Of a stretch of DNA of 64,000 bases, positions 34,135 to 47,229 are shown piece by piece. Location: the NCBI RefSeq assembly GCF_024679095.1, contig NC_066563.1, positions 1,602,831-1,666,830 of the forward strand, given 5' to 3'. Origin of the DNA: Eriocheir sinensis. Taxonomy: Eukaryota > Arthropoda > Malacostraca > Decapoda > Varunidae. Positions within the stretch are counted from its first letter, which is position 1; each line of letters starts with the position of its first letter. The notes under the pieces are model-generated. The model did not search any database. It worked only from the letters and a program-made list of their open reading frames with translations, and had not been told where the DNA came from. The position numbers and the translations under genes were made by a program.

Positions 34135-34667
34135 AAGATGAAGAAGAAGAAGAAGAATTAAAAGAAAAAGAAGAAGAAGAAGATGAAAAAGAAAGAAAGA
34201 AAAAGAGCAACAACAACAACAACAAAAGAAAGAACAAGAATGTCTAATATCGTGCACTTGTCCACATCCTCATCATGACAGGAGGACACAAGTACATACG
34301 CAGCAAAATCCTGTACGGGTTACGAACGAGACTCGCCACCCTGAGCCGAGTCACTTGCCTCGCCAGGACAGAGAACCAATTATCTGATGTAAAAGCTCGG
34401 CCAAATTACCTTACATGTTTAAACGGCTCGAAGCGACGAGGAACCGTAATACTGCATCAGCTACAATAACCTTCAAAAGCCAATATTACAAGGGGTGAAA
34501 ATAATGACCGCGCTAATAATCGGTAAATCTCGTGTAATCTCCTTTTGTTGTCCGCCCACGAGGATCAACACGCGGCCTGCAAACACATCACGCTTAACAT
34601 AATGAAAAAATCCATTAACCGTGAACACATTTCGCCGATGTTCTCGATGGTTTCATTAGGGCGTAGG

Positions 34668-35080
34668 ACTAGGCGTGGTGGCAGGGGTAATGGAGGTGCT
34701 TGTAGTAGTGGTGGTAGTGGTATTTGTTGTAGTAATAGGAGCATAACCACCGAATTAACACTAGTAGCAAAAGTAACAAGAAAAGTTTATCAAGACACCT
34801 CTCCACCCGAAATTGACCTCTCTTTTGGTTACTCTTTACTTTTTACTCTAGCGTGTTTTTTTTTTTTTGTGTGTGTGTACCCTTTTTGTTGCCCTTGAGC
34901 CGTATCCTTTGATGTAAAAAAAAGCATCTATGAATAAAAAGAAAGAGAAGTATATTAGGATGAGATAAATGATACAACAATAGGCGTCGTGGCAGTAGTA
35001 ATGGACGTGATTGTAGTAGTAGAATAGGTTGTAAAAATAGCAGTACAATAGCAGCGAAGAACCACCACTAGCAAAAGTAA
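34668..35080. repeat. Diverged direct duplication flanking a dispersed repeat
   Basis: Segments at about 34668-34780 and 34980-35080 share TAGGCGTSGTGGCAG, GTAATGGASGTG, TTGTAGTAGT and ACTAGTAGCAAAAGTAA / ACTAGCAAAAGTAATG. The dispersed-repeat copy at 34788-34923 lies between them, so duplication and insertion are linked in history. Confidence 0.6.
34788..34923 (+). mobile_element. Unclassified dispersed repeat, copy 2
   Basis: It shares the start TATCAAGACACC, the segment CCACCCGAAATTGACCTCT and the 3' end TTGTTGCCCTTGAGCCGTA...TGTAAAAAAAA with the copy at 44,056. The central GTGAGTAGCGGGC block is replaced by a T-run and (TG)n. It lies between two diverged copies of a duplicated segment. 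Confidence 0.75.
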
Positions 35081-35229
35081 TGAAAAAATAGGCCGTATCT
35101 TAGAATAAAAAAAAACAAGAGTAAATGAGGATAAGGTAAATACGTCATGAAGTAACAGTGATGATGGTGACGCCGTTGAGGAGAGGCAATTGTGAGAGAT
35201 TCTTTTTTAATTCGCCATCAGCTCTGCCT

Positions 35230-35230
<1 letters not shown>

Positions 35231-35286
<56 letters not shown>
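35231..35286. repeat. (TC)n microsatellite
   Basis: Perfect dinucleotide run. Confidence 0.95.
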
Positions 35287-35289
<3 letters not shown>

Positions 35290-35790
35290 TCATTCAACCC
35301 TCATCTCCCCTTTCTGCAAATTTGGACGAGGGCAAATATTTTCTAGAGTTCAAAGAGCTGGACTAAGTGGCTCCCTGTCATGTCCCTAATAGAATGACCT
35401 CACGCCGAAGGGACCAGGGCAAGGTGGAGAGCCTAAGGGGTGTCCTAAGGGGCGTGGGTAATGGGTGGAGGGGAAGGATAGAGCGAGACGGCGAAGGGAA
35501 TGAAGGAGTGTGAAGGAGGGAGAGCAGGAGTGAAAGAGAAACAGAGGATGCTGGAATGAAGAAAAAAAAGACGCTCAACAGTCGACAAGGGGAGGTGCTA
35601 AGGAATTCCAGGTTAACGAAAGGGCGAAGTTAATGAGGTGCTAAACAGTACAAGGCGAAGGACGGTGCCAGAAGCGAGGAGAAATATGAGACTTAAACTG
35701 AAGCTCCTGAAACACTAAGACCGAAACGCAGAGGAGGTATAGAGGGAAGAGAGAGAGAGAGAGAGACTAGGCTCGTATCTCTCTCCACAG

Positions 35791-35838
35791 TGCTTCGTCT
35801 CTCGGATATAAGAGCGTCGTTAGGATTGCGAAACTCAG
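35791..35838 (+). other. Candidate 48-nt microexon
   Basis: A strong acceptor (TATCTCTCTCCACAG) and a donor (CTCAG|GTAGGC) bound 48 nt, a multiple of three, open in two frames. An internal TATAAGAG is alternatively a TATA-like box. No neighbouring exon or homology was recognised, so chance is likely. Confidence 0.15.
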
Positions 35839-36412
35839 GTAGGCAGGAAGTTAATTGTTCTCAGGTGAGCAGGAGGGAGATGAGACGGGAGATGAGGAGG
35901 AAGGAGCGAGGGAGAATGAAAGGGGGCTCGGAGGAAGAGGAGAAAGAGGAGTCGAAATAGCAAGAGGCGTTTATGAAGAAGACGGTGATGAAAAAGCGGA
36001 AAGTGGAGAGGAGGAAAATGAGAAGGGATCAGTTAAAGAGGCTCAGAAGGAGGAGGAGGAGGAGGAGATGGAGAAGAAGAAGAAGAAGGAGGAGGAAAAG
36101 GAGAAGGAAGAGGAGGAAATGGAGGAAGTGGAGGAAGCGGAAGAAATTTACATGGAGGATGGAGAGGACACGAATGAGGAGGACGAGGACGAGGAGAAAG
36201 AGGAACAATAAAAGGAGGAAGAGGAGGAGAAAGAGGAGAAGGTAAAGGAGGAAGAGGAGGAGGAAAAACAGGAAAAGCAACAACATATCCGGTAAAATCA
36301 AATCATTCATGGAAGCACATTCAGACTTCTTGAGGAAAATGTTTTAAAAATGAAGCGTAAAAAATAAGCAGCAAGAAAATTCGCATCAAATTAATTTCGA
36401 CTACAAACTTCT

Positions 36413-36413
<1 letters not shown>

Positions 36414-36485
<72 letters not shown>
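36414..36485. repeat. (CA)n microsatellite
   Basis: Perfect run of about 36 units. Confidence 0.96.
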
Positions 36486-36490
<5 letters not shown>

Positions 36491-36883
36491 AGCAAACAAA
36501 CTTACCAAAAGGAAAATATTGATATAGAGGTGAGAATAAAAAAAATAAAAAAAACAAGGGAGAAAAAAAATTAAACACGAGAAAAAAAAAGAGAAAAGGA
36601 GAGACAAAAGACGAAATGAGTTGCAGAAGCGGAAGGTGCAGTGAAAGGGGGAGATGGGGGGGGGGGGGAGGAAAGGGAGGTAAAACGAGGGGGGGGGGGA
36701 GGAGAGGGGAGAGAAAGGGAGGGAGTAGATCGATGTTACATTTAGAGGCAAAGTGTAGCAATCCACACCATCTCTCTCTCTCTCTCTCTTGTACTATGAA
36801 TCTGACATGTATATTTTTGTATATCTGCATGTTTGTATGTTTTTTTACGTTAGGAAGAGGCAGCCAAAGGTATGAAACGAAAG

Positions 36884-36914
<31 letters not shown>

Positions 36915-37202
36915 TGTATATAGGAATGGAAGTGTTTAACTATGTATGTATATATGAATGTATGAATATATTTTCGTTTGTGTGTAAGTGCGTCAACATT
37001 CACACCAATTTTTCATGCAAACCAAAAGTGTTATAAAAAGGTCATATACGGCAATGCTTGCGGATAATTACTCGACACACACATCCGTTGGAAAATATAA
37101 ATCTTTTTGCGTTATACCGAAATACCAATAATTTATTCATGCATAACAATATATCCACTAATGTACGTTATTTATTGTTATGGCTATGTTATTCTGCGAG
37201 TG

Positions 37203-37239
<37 letters not shown>

Positions 37240-37879
37240 GCATTCACATACATCCAAGTTTCATCTCTATGTAGCGCCGTCACACTCCCGGACACTGCTT
37301 CCACTCCTCTCCACTGCTATCACAAGTCAGAAGCGTTGGCGAGCACGCAGACCAGCAGCAGCAGCAGTCATTCAGGAGGATGGCTTGACAGTCTGATACA
37401 CCCTCCCCCTCCCCGCCCTTCCTTTGTGCCTACCTGAGCTACACTTGCACCAGCTTTCATGTACACAACACCTTTGAACACGTGGACGCGGCTCTGGCAT
37501 CGACTTGGGTCTGCCCGGAGAGCCATGCAGCCAGTCAGTCACCAGTGCTATTAACAAGGGGCAGTTGTCGGCCTCCCTGCAACAGGTGGACGATAAACAA
37601 AGCCGTGGACAAGGCCGGGGCGAAGGTTGGGACGCGGCAAAGAGAAAACGGGAAGCGTGTGTGCCGGATTAACGGAGGCAAAAAGCCCTAAAAAGAATCA
37701 ACAAGGCTGCTGCAACTGTGAGGCAAAGTCCCGGTCGAAGTTTCCGCAGCGGGAGGCGCGGAGATAAGTCAACAACGGCCTGGGCTTGAAGACTGAAGGA
37801 TATTCTGAATGGACTTTGATTTCCCGCCGTCCTATTTAATTCGTCTCCCTCAACGCGTGAGTCGCATCATTCTATCAAC

Positions 37880-38850
37880 ATTTCACTCTTTTCCCTCCCC
37901 TTCCCCCCTTTTACCGGAGCTTTCCATCCACTTCTCTTCTACCTCTGCAATTCCCTCTGTCCTTCCCTTCATCCGGTTCTCTTCTTCCTCTTCGTGTCTC
38001 TCCTTTCCGCTCATCTATTCCTCTTTAACTTCTGCATTTTCTTTGTCATTTCCTCCATCTGCTTCTATCCCTCTGTGGTTCCCTGTTTTCCGCACCACCT
38101 CTTTCCTTCTCTCCCGGCAGATCGCTTTTCCCTCTGCAAATATCTCCCTCACACCCTCCCTCCCTTTCTCTTGAACTACTGCAGTCATTCCCTCCTTCAT
38201 TTCCTCTCCTCCATCCCTTCCTCTCTCCCTCCATACATCTCTTTGTCTACTTTTGTTGTTCCTTTCCTCCCTTCCTTTTTCTTCCTTTCATCAATCTTTT
38301 CAGCATCTGCAATCCTTTCTCCCTCCCTCCCTCCCTCCCTCTCTCATTTTCCCTTCCCTCCATCCATCCCTCTTCTACCCGTGGAATTCTCTCTCCACCT
38401 CCCTTCTCTCCTTCATCCCTCTCCCTCCCATTCATTTCCCCATCTATCTTTGCATGTACCCTCTTCTCTCCCTCCCTCTCACCATCCAGCTATCTTCTAC
38501 CTTTCATTCTCTCTCCTTCCTTCCCTCCTTCCTCCCATCAGCTCTGTGCTACTTCTGCAGTTCTCTCCCACCCACCCATCCTTCTCGTTTTCCCTTCTTT
38601 CTCTTCTACGTCTGCCATTCTTCCGTCTGTCTACCACAAATTCTCCCCTCCTCCTCCTGCTTCATCCATCTCTTTTCTACCTGCCATTTTCTCCTGCTCT
38701 CCCTCTCTTTTTCCCCTCATCAATCTCTCTTCTACCTCTGCCATTCTCTCTCCCTCTGTCGATCTACCGCCAACTCTCCCTTCCTCCTCCTCCTCTTACT
38801 CCTCTGCCATTCTCTCTCTCCCTCCCAATGTCTGCCTCCAGGTCTCCCCT
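37880..38850. repeat. Degenerate pyrimidine-rich array, units of roughly 65-75 bp
   Basis: Variants of CTCTTCTACCTCTGCCATTC recur about every 65-75 bp amid CCCTCC tracts. Both the 344- and 200-codon plus-strand frames crossing it are composition artefacts. Confidence 0.65.
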
Positions 38851-39694
38851 ACTAGCCTCCCCCCTCCTCCTCCACCCCCTCTCCGGCACCTCTCGTCACC
38901 GCCGTCGCTCCTGCTTCGTCCACTTCAAAGTATCGATGTTTCTCCAACTTCCTCCACCTCCCGCCGCTCGCGTCTCCCCAGGAAGGGTCCGGAGGGTTCA
39001 GTTTTACATAATAACTCCACGGAAATAATTAAAAAGTTGCGGTTGTCTCACTAATTCATTAAAAAAAAGATATCCAAGCGTACATAATTAAAAAAAAGTT
39101 ACGTTACGCGGGTGCCCCACTTTACTGACACCGAAAAAAAATATTAAAATCCAGTTCGTTGGTGAGGTTTGTTGCAGTACTGAAATTTGTGGGCTAGTAA
39201 TTAATAGTAGCGCAATTGTGTTCAGTAATTAGCGTGGAGTTTATAGGCGGTAATGGAGTAATGGAGTTGGTTTTGACGCACCTGTGTATAGCCATGGAGG
39301 TGCGTTTTTCGAGACTTTTTTTGGTCCACTTTTATTTCGGGTTAAATTGTTTATGTCGTTGTTGTTGTTGTTGTTTTGTTGGTGCTTCAATTGGGGTAGA
39401 TTCCTGTCTCTTCCCTGTTCACGGTCAGGTTTTTTTTTTTCATATCGTTTTTTTACCGTTTTTTTATAGTTTGTCTTTTATGTTTGTTTGTTTTCACCAT
39501 CATGTCACATTGCCTATTACCCTCCATTTTTTTGTGTGTTTTTTTGTTTTAAGACCCACACACAGTCTTTGTTTGTTTCTTTTTTGTCTTTTCATTTCGT
39601 TTTCTTTTATTTATTTTTTTGTTTCTTCCTTTTCTGTTTCCTCTTTTCTATGACTTTTCACCGTCACGCCACATATCTCATTACCCTCCCGTAC

Positions 39695-39725
<31 letters not shown>

Positions 39726-41040
39726 TAATACACCCACACTCACTTTTTTCCCCTCCATCATGACGCAGATGAAAGTCGAAATGACGCCCCCAAACAAGGT
39801 AAAAATGCGGTTTGGCTGGACGCGCGTCACGGCCTGGCGCGGCCCTGAAGGCTCATAAATACCGCGGGACACAACACCACGCCACTGTTGACATCTGGCG
39901 GGACGCACAGACAACACCGCGCTGACAGAACGCGTGAGAAAAAAAAAAAAAAAAAAAAAAAAAAACGTAGATGCGAACTAATGTAGAGGTAAAAGATAAC
40001 AAGCAATTACACTAGAAATGTTTTTACTCTCCCGCGGGCATTAAGGGTCGTTTCATAAGTCATTTCATCGCCAAAGAACACTAATTTGACAAGGCTTTCG
40101 TAGGAGTTTGGGGCTTTTCCAGGAGTACTTTTATGACCCTGGTGGTGGTTTGACCTTTTTTTGTACCATGAACCTAAAGAAACACTCATTAGAACTCAAC
40201 TGACCCCCTCTTTGACCTTTAGAAATTGATATTGTGAGAAGCGAAAGTGTTTTGTAATACCACCCTAAATATTTAACTGCTAGGTATACAGTGTTGAGAT
40301 GAAAACCACCGACGAGAACTGAAAGGAAACACATCGTCCATAAAAATATACCAGAGGAGAAAAATAAATAAATAAACGAGGGTGTCATGTAAAATATATA
40401 AAACATGGAAGCGCACAGCAAAATGACTAAATAAAAGTGAGATCGCAAATATAAAGGAGAATAAAATGTAAAATAAAGAAAGGACGCGGCGGCTCGGGGA
40501 GGGATTAAGGCGGCTCATGGCGGTGGCGAGGCTCAAAGTTCTCTAAGTTGGTGATAAGCTTCGGCTCCGCTGTGGTGGCACTGACAGGCACCCCCCGCCC
40601 CCCCGCCGTCGGCACACCTTAGTGACGCCAACACCCCGCCTGGCACCCCCCCTCTCTCTCTCTCTCTTTTTCACACCCCTATTGGTACAGTCTAGTGACA
40701 TCCACACCTCCTTTGCCACTCCCCTTCCTCACATCCTTCACCCACACTTTCCATCACGACACCCTCACTCTCTCTCCCTGTCTCTCTCTCCTCTCACACT
40801 CCACAATGGCACCCTTCCTCACTCTCTCTGTCTTTCTCTACTGGCACTTTCCAATGGCTCTCCCCCTCCTCGGCACCCTCTTACGACGTCTTCACTGCTG
40901 GCACCGCCCCTCGCCCTACCAGGTGGAAGGATATCAAGGTAGCAGGAAGGAGGGTCACCTGTCTGTCCCTGATCCGCGTTAGTGTTCCTTCATCTCCATA
41001 TTGTTCCCAGGCATCGATCATTGCTTGCCCTCAGACTACG
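38851..41040. other. T-rich and mixed unique sequence without a recognised gene
   Basis: T-rich at 39,300-39,690, short (CA)n at 39,697, a GC-rich block at 39,780-39,930 with CATAAATA at 39,854, then unique AT-rich DNA and a pyrimidine block at 40,640-40,900. Confidence 0.55.
39938..39965 (+). repeat. Poly(A) run of about 27 bp
   Basis: An uninterrupted A run follows a GC-rich segment. It could be a retroposed tail or a mononucleotide microsatellite; no element body was recognised upstream. Confidence 0.85.
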
Positions 41041-41872
41041 GGTGGTACGGGTGGAGGTGGAAAGATGGAGAGGTACGGAAATGGAGGGGGAGGGAAGGCT
41101 AAGAGAAGGAAAGGTCACGGAGGAGAGCTGAATTTCGAGGTAGGGACAAAGGGCAAGATGGAATCCTAAAGAAATGGAGAAGAATTTAGAGTCTGAAAAG
41201 AGGAGAGAAAGTTTGAGGAATGGCGCGAGAAAACATCATAAAAAGAGAGAAAAGTGGAGGAAACGATGGGGTAAACGGGACAAAGGAATCACGAGGAATG
41301 ACAAAAAAACCAGAGAATTTGAAATGAGGGAAGAAAAAGAGTGGAAATGAGGGAAAGAAATAGGAAAGAAAAATAAAGGAACTAGGTACGGAGAGGGATG
41401 GGGGTACCGTTGCCAAATTATCGTATTCAGAGCATAGTATGTACCGGTTTCTGATGCCTAACTATTGCCAAGAAACATCAGGAATTAACTATTTTAATGA
41501 TAACTATAAATGAATCTTGTTATTGAGGCTCAGGAGACAGTTTTTCGGTCAGAAGTCGGTAAATATAAGAGGCTGAGTACGACAGTTTGCCAACGTTGGA
41601 TGGGGGAAGGAAGGCTAAGGAAAGGGAAGGTGATGGAGGAGAAGGTAATTTTGAGGGAAGGACGAAGAGTAAAATGGAAGACCAGAGGAATGAAGAAAAA
41701 TATAGATAGGAAAACAGCGAGAAATTTTGAGGAATGGCGTGGGAAAACATCATAAGGAGAGGAATGTGGAGGGAATAATGGGTTAAACAGACCAAAGGAA
41801 TCACGAAGAATGGGGAAAATGAGAGAAACTGGAATAAAGGAAGAAAGAGTGGAAAGAAATCGGGAAATGAAA

Positions 41873-42015
<143 letters not shown>

Positions 42016-42354
42016 GAATGCTATGGAAGAGATAGAGTGGAAATAAAGCAGGAAGTGGAAAGGGCAAGGAAAACGGACATAAAAGTAACAAGGAAGCAAA
42101 ATCTACATATGAAAATAACGTAAAAATGGAACTGTTGTCTAAAAATTGAGAAGTAGGAGACATGTAAATAAAAAAATAGACACGAGAGAGAAAAAAAAAC
42201 TGAATGCCATGGAAGATAAATTGTTGGCAGCGAAATGGCGGTAAAGGTTCAGGAAAATAAAAGAATGACGGATGGACACGAGGAAGCAAACAAACAAATA
42301 AAAAAATAAAATAAAACAACGCGGAACAAGATGTATGCCCGTGCAGGAATAAAA

Positions 42355-42660
42355 ATTGAATCACGGACGCCTCGACAACCAGGTACGTGACGGGAAAAAA
42401 AACAGGTGAGAAAATGAAAACGGGAACTAGAAAAACATAAACAAACATAAACAAACACACTGGCGTAAACAAGGACCCACGGACACCTTAACAAACAGGT
42501 AAACGTGTATAGGGGAAAGAAAGACAGGTGAGAAAAAATGAAATGAAAATATGGAACAAACAAACACAGACGAATAAATAATAAAACACAAACATCCTTA
42601 GCAACAGGTGAACTTGTAGAAGGGGAAAGTGGGGTAAGAAAGTGAAAGTGGAAACCTGCA
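42355..42660. repeat. About 116-bp tandem repeat, three units
   Basis: CACGGACRCCTYRACAA followed by CAGGTAAACGTG, a GGGGAAAG block and ACAGGTGAGAAAA recurs near 42363, 42480 and 42594. It is A/G-rich with no coding signal. Confidence 0.65.
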
Positions 42661-42769
42661 GGACAGACAGACACAACCATGTAGAAAACTATATGACGGG
42701 AATATGCATGACAAAAGCCACACGTATAGTTTGAGAGGAGCACCAAAACACTGCTGGTCCCAAACTTTA

Positions 42770-42965
42770 TATTTTTAGTTGTTGTCATATGTACGGAGAA
42801 GGAAGTTGGCCAATAGCAAAACAATATGAAAACAAAACAAACTTGATATTTTTGTCGATGGATAAACGGTGAAGGAGGCTGTCCAATAGCAAAACAATAT
42901 AAATAAAGAATATGATATTTTTGTTGTTATATATAAGCTGAAGAAGGTTGGACAATAACAATAAC
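42770..42965. repeat. About 70-bp AT-rich tandem repeat, three units plus a distant copy
   Basis: GATATTTTTGTTGTTAT, a GAAGGAAGTTGG-like block and CCAATAGCAAAACAATAT recur three times. A fourth, diverged copy lies near 43370-43430. Confidence 0.65.
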
Positions 42966-43289
42966 AAAAAACAATGTAAAAACGAAACAAATTAAATATA
43001 TCCCATCTATCTATGAGGTAAATGGAACAAAGGAATCACGAAGAATGGAAAAAGAGAGAGACTGAAATAAAGGAAGAAAGAGTGGAGAGGAAGCTGGATG
43101 TGGGAATGGAAAGAAAAGTAAAGGAAAAGAACTAAGTACGGAGAAGGAGGGGGAAGGAAAATTAAGGAAAGGGAAATTCATGGAGGTCAGGTGAATTTCG
43201 AGGGAATGACGAAGGGTAAAATGGAAGGCAAAGGAATGGTGAAAAGTACAGTCAGGGAAGCAGAGAGAAAGTAGATTAAAGAAGAAAGA

Positions 43290-44670
43290 AGAAAAGGTAC
43301 TTAAAATATATAATAGAAAAGTAGAAAACAATAGAGAAATAGAATACCAATAGAAAGCGATATAAACCATAATCTTCATATTTTTTGTTGTTATAAATTC
43401 ATTGAAGGTTAGCCAATAGAAAAATATTATAGAGCAAAACACGAAACTCCCCAAAGAGAAAACGGGATCGAAGAAGTGATTGATTTTAGTCGGAAAGTTG
43501 TTTTGAGGGTAACTAACTAGATTTTTTTTAATGGGAACTGTAACTTGCGAGGGAGTTTGTTTTCCATTTTTATTAACCTCAAGGTCTGCTCCCTCACACG
43601 CTAAAAAGAAAACACACACACACATACACACACACACACACAAAAAAAAAAAAACATGTAAGCCACAGACCCCCCCCCCCCACACACACACACACACGTA
43701 CACACAAGTAATAAAGTGGAGAAAAAAGTTAGCCGGGGGGGTTATACTGACTCCCACGGTGCTGGAAATAGGAAATCTAATGTGCTGTCGGTGTTTCATT
43801 ATAGAATTTCCATAATAATTTTCAGTTCACTAATTACGATCCTGCATTAACTCGCGGCCTCGTTAATCTATCGTGGGAAAGTGTTTACCCACCCACTTAC
43901 CTATCCACCTGTCCTACCCACCCACCCACTTATTCATTCACCTGTCAATTCATCTATACCTTTCACTTACGTATCTAATTATTTTCCTTCATGCATATTT
44001 ACCTGTTTATCTACCTGCTCATTCACCTAATAATCTACCCACCTGGAATCCTATGTATCAAGACCCCCCTCCACCCGAAATTGACCTCTTTTTTGACCAC
44101 TTTTTACTTTTGTCTATTATGGGAGCGGTGAGTAGCGGGCTTTTTTTTTCTCTCTGCACTCTCTTTGTTGCCCTTGAGCCGTCTCCTTTGCTGTAAAGAA
44201 AAAATATCCAACCTATCTGTCTATCTAACTTATCACTCATCTGTCTACTTACTCAGCTACTCACATATCCACCAACCTACTTACCTGCTTATCCACGTAA
44301 TTGTTTTCTTTTTTTCTTTTTTCTTTTATCACGGATTATATTTTACAATTTTCTACAGTTTCACATCTCATTGCTTTACTCCTTTCACTGCCAACCTATC
44401 AAACCACCTACCTGCCTTGCCACTTACCAACCTATCCACCAACCGTTCCCGCCCCTAATTCCGGCTTAACAAATTACCGTGCATTGTAAACACCGATACG
44501 TAAATAAATACATAAAAAAGGCAGCTACATGAATAAACAAACACGGTGCATTCTAATTTATCTTTGCCATCCCTCGCGGCGGCCGAATCATAAATCTCTC
44601 TCTCTCAAAATGTCTTCTCAAATTCGCTTCTCTGATCACATTTTCCTTTCAGTTTTATTTGCTTATTTAC
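43290..44670. other. Decayed tetranucleotide DNA and A-rich spacer
   Basis: AT-rich to 43,600, short CA and C runs to 43,700, then from 43,890 CCTACC/CTTACC-type repeats that continue beyond the inserted dispersed repeat to about 44,440. No gene is seen. Confidence 0.65.
44056..44205 (+). mobile_element. Unclassified dispersed repeat, copy 1 (about 150 bp)
   Basis: The copy runs from TATCAAGACCCCCCTCC through CACCCGAAATTGACCTC, GTGAGTAGCGGGC, TTTGTTGCCCTTGAGCC and GTCTCCTTTGCTGTAAAG to an A-rich tail. It interrupts a degenerate CCTA/CTTA tetranucleotide array on both sides, so the boundaries stand out. Three other copies are recognisable in the window. The A-rich 3' end suggests retroposition, but no RNA polymerase III box is evident. 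Confidence 0.75.
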
Positions 44671-44672
44671 AG

Positions 44673-44777
<105 letters not shown>

Positions 44778-45080
44778 CTAACTTTCGCTGAGGAAGGCGG
44801 GAGGAACTATAGGCGAGAAGACAGTCCTTGTTAGTGCCCCTGAACACCCAATTTCATGGTCCTTTTGGTTCCTCCTCCTCCTCCTCTTCCTTCCCAGACC
44901 CCTTACTCAACTCCTTCCCCTCCCGCTGCTTCTTCCGACTCCTCTGATTCCTCGTCCCGTGTCTCTGCCCTTCCTCCTCCTCCTCCATTCTTTCCCTCCA
45001 CGCCTTGCTTTTCCTCCTCCTCCTTCTCCTCCTCCTCCTCATCTCGCTCGGTTGAATCCCATTTCTCAGAGCAATATTCC

Positions 45081-45216
<136 letters not shown>

Positions 45217-46242
45217 AGTGACTAGAAACGACAGAGAGAAAGTGAAGGAAAGAAAGGAGGAGAGAAAGAGTGAGAAAACCAATCACAGGGAAATGAAAGG
45301 GTGAGGAGGAGGAGCGGAGAGGAGAGAGGGAAGGAGGAAACTTGTCAAAGAAAAGTGGGGAATGAGAAAGGAAGTGAGAAGACACGAGGAGGAGGAAGCG
45401 GACGACGAAAAAGAGAAAAAAAGGAAAATGAAAACGTTTATGAAAAAAGATAATCAGAATCTTTAAAAAAAATACGGATCTTGAAGTGAAAAGCGGGAAA
45501 ACAGGGAACGAAACTATAGAAAATTCTTAAAGATATGGCAGGGAATTATGAAGAAGGAAAACAAAGAAAAACATGGAAATGAAACCATAGAAAATTAGCA
45601 TTCATACCAAGGAAAAAAAATATTAGTACAAGACTCCAAGAGAAAAATACAGCAAAAAAAAGGTGAGTAAAAAATGGAAAATATAATCAGTGACAAAAAA
45701 ACACGAGAAAATGTAAGAAATTGGGACCAGGAGAATTACGATGTGGGGAAACCGAGAGAAAAAAATAAAGGTGGAGTGTGAAAAGCAAGAAAGGAAGGAG
45801 AGAACGAAAAAAATGATAAACTTAGACGAAGAATGGAAATGAAGAAGCGTGAAGTTGAAATGAAGTAGTGAATTAGAAGAGAATAGAAGAATAGTAATAT
45901 AAAAAAAAAGACCAAATAAAACAAGTAAATAAAAGTAGCAAGTTAGTAAGTAGAAGTAAAGTATAATTAAACAGTAAAATGATGTAGAGCAGAAATGAAA
46001 AAAGGTTGTTATAGAAAAAAAGAAGAAACAAAGAAGAAACGCTGTATGAAGAAAGGAAACAGAAAGAAACTTGCAAGCAGAAGAATAAGTGTAATTTACC
46101 AACTTGTCAGAAAAGTTCAAAGAAACAGAAAGATGGAAAGACTATGAACTGTACGGGAAGGGAAGGGGAGGAAAAGAAGAAACAAAAAAAGAACAAAGAG
46201 GAAAGAAATTAAAGAAAAGAGAAGAAACGGGAGCAGAAGGAA

Positions 46243-46245
<3 letters not shown>

Positions 46246-46314
<69 letters not shown>
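46246..46314. repeat. (AAT)n microsatellite
   Basis: Perfect trinucleotide run in a purine-rich region. Confidence 0.96.
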
Positions 46315-46315
<1 letters not shown>

Positions 46316-46789
46316 TCAGAAGGAAGAGAAAGAACGCGAAAGAGAAAAACTGGATAGGAAAAGAAAGCTAGGGACGAAAATGGAAGGCAAGGGAAGGGAA
46401 GAGAAGTGACGGGACGAGGAAAAGAATAAAAAAGAATAGATGAAAGTGAAGGAAAAGGAAGATAATTAAAGGGATGGGAATGGAAAGAAGGAAATAAAAA
46501 AAGAAAAGGAGGAATCAAGATAGAAAAGAAAGAGGGATAGGCAAAATAAATGGAGATGAGAAAATAATTATGGAAGTGAAGGAAAAGGAAGAAAATTAAA
46601 GGAATCAAGAAAGAAAATAAAGAGGGATAAGTAAAATAAATGGAAGAGATGAGAAATAAATTATGGAAGGGTAATGGAAAGCTAAGTTTGTGGGAAGGTA
46701 AGGGAAGACAGGCTGCAAAAAGAAGGGAAAGGAAAGGAAAAGGAAGGGAGGGGAAGGGAAGGGGAAGGGAAGTGGAAGAGAAGGGAACA

Positions 46790-46965
46790 GAAGGGATGGG
46801 AACAGAAGGGAAGGGAAGGGAAGGGAAGGGAAGGGAAGGGAAGGAAACAGAAAGGAAGGGAAGGGAAGGGAAGGAAACAGAAGGGAAGGGAAGGGAACAG
46901 AAGGGAAGGGAAAGGAAGGGAAGGAAAGGGAAGGGAAGGGAAAGGAAGGGAAGGGAAGGAAGGAT
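46790..46965. repeat. (GGGAA)n pentanucleotide array
   Basis: Near-perfect AAGGG units with occasional AACAG variants, in a wider purine tract. Confidence 0.9.
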
Positions 46966-47229
46966 ACCAAAAGATAACGGTAGTGAAGGAAAAGGAAGGA
47001 GTGAGGAAGGAAGGGAGGAGAAGAAGGGGAAGGGAGGAAGAGAAGGTAGGGATCGTTGCGTCTCACAATCACGCGAATAACGAGACTCGGACATCATGAG
47101 AGGGAGGAGGCGGCGGCGGTGTCATGCAAAAATGTAATTGAGCAATCTGACGGGGGTCGAAGGGGCGGCGCCGGCTGTGTCCCGCCGCCGCAACGCATTA
47201 CCCACGAACACGACGGCGGTGAGGCGAGC

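Larger units (their letters stand above)
35290..37880. other. Purine-rich and microsatellite DNA, then mixed unique sequence
   Basis: 35,400-36,290 is A/G-rich (GAGGAG runs); 36,880-36,920 is (ATGT)n; 37,205-37,238 is (TC)n. 37,260-37,800 is GC-balanced and unique but holds only short frames without recognisable homology. Confidence 0.6.

Noticed and set aside
37994..39028. 344-codon plus-strand open frame
   Set aside because: It lies over a degenerate polypyrimidine array with low-complexity product and no recognisable motif.
46117..47097. 326-codon minus-strand open frame with repeated LPFPSLPF peptides
   Set aside because: It is the translation of (GGGAA)n and (AAT)n arrays.
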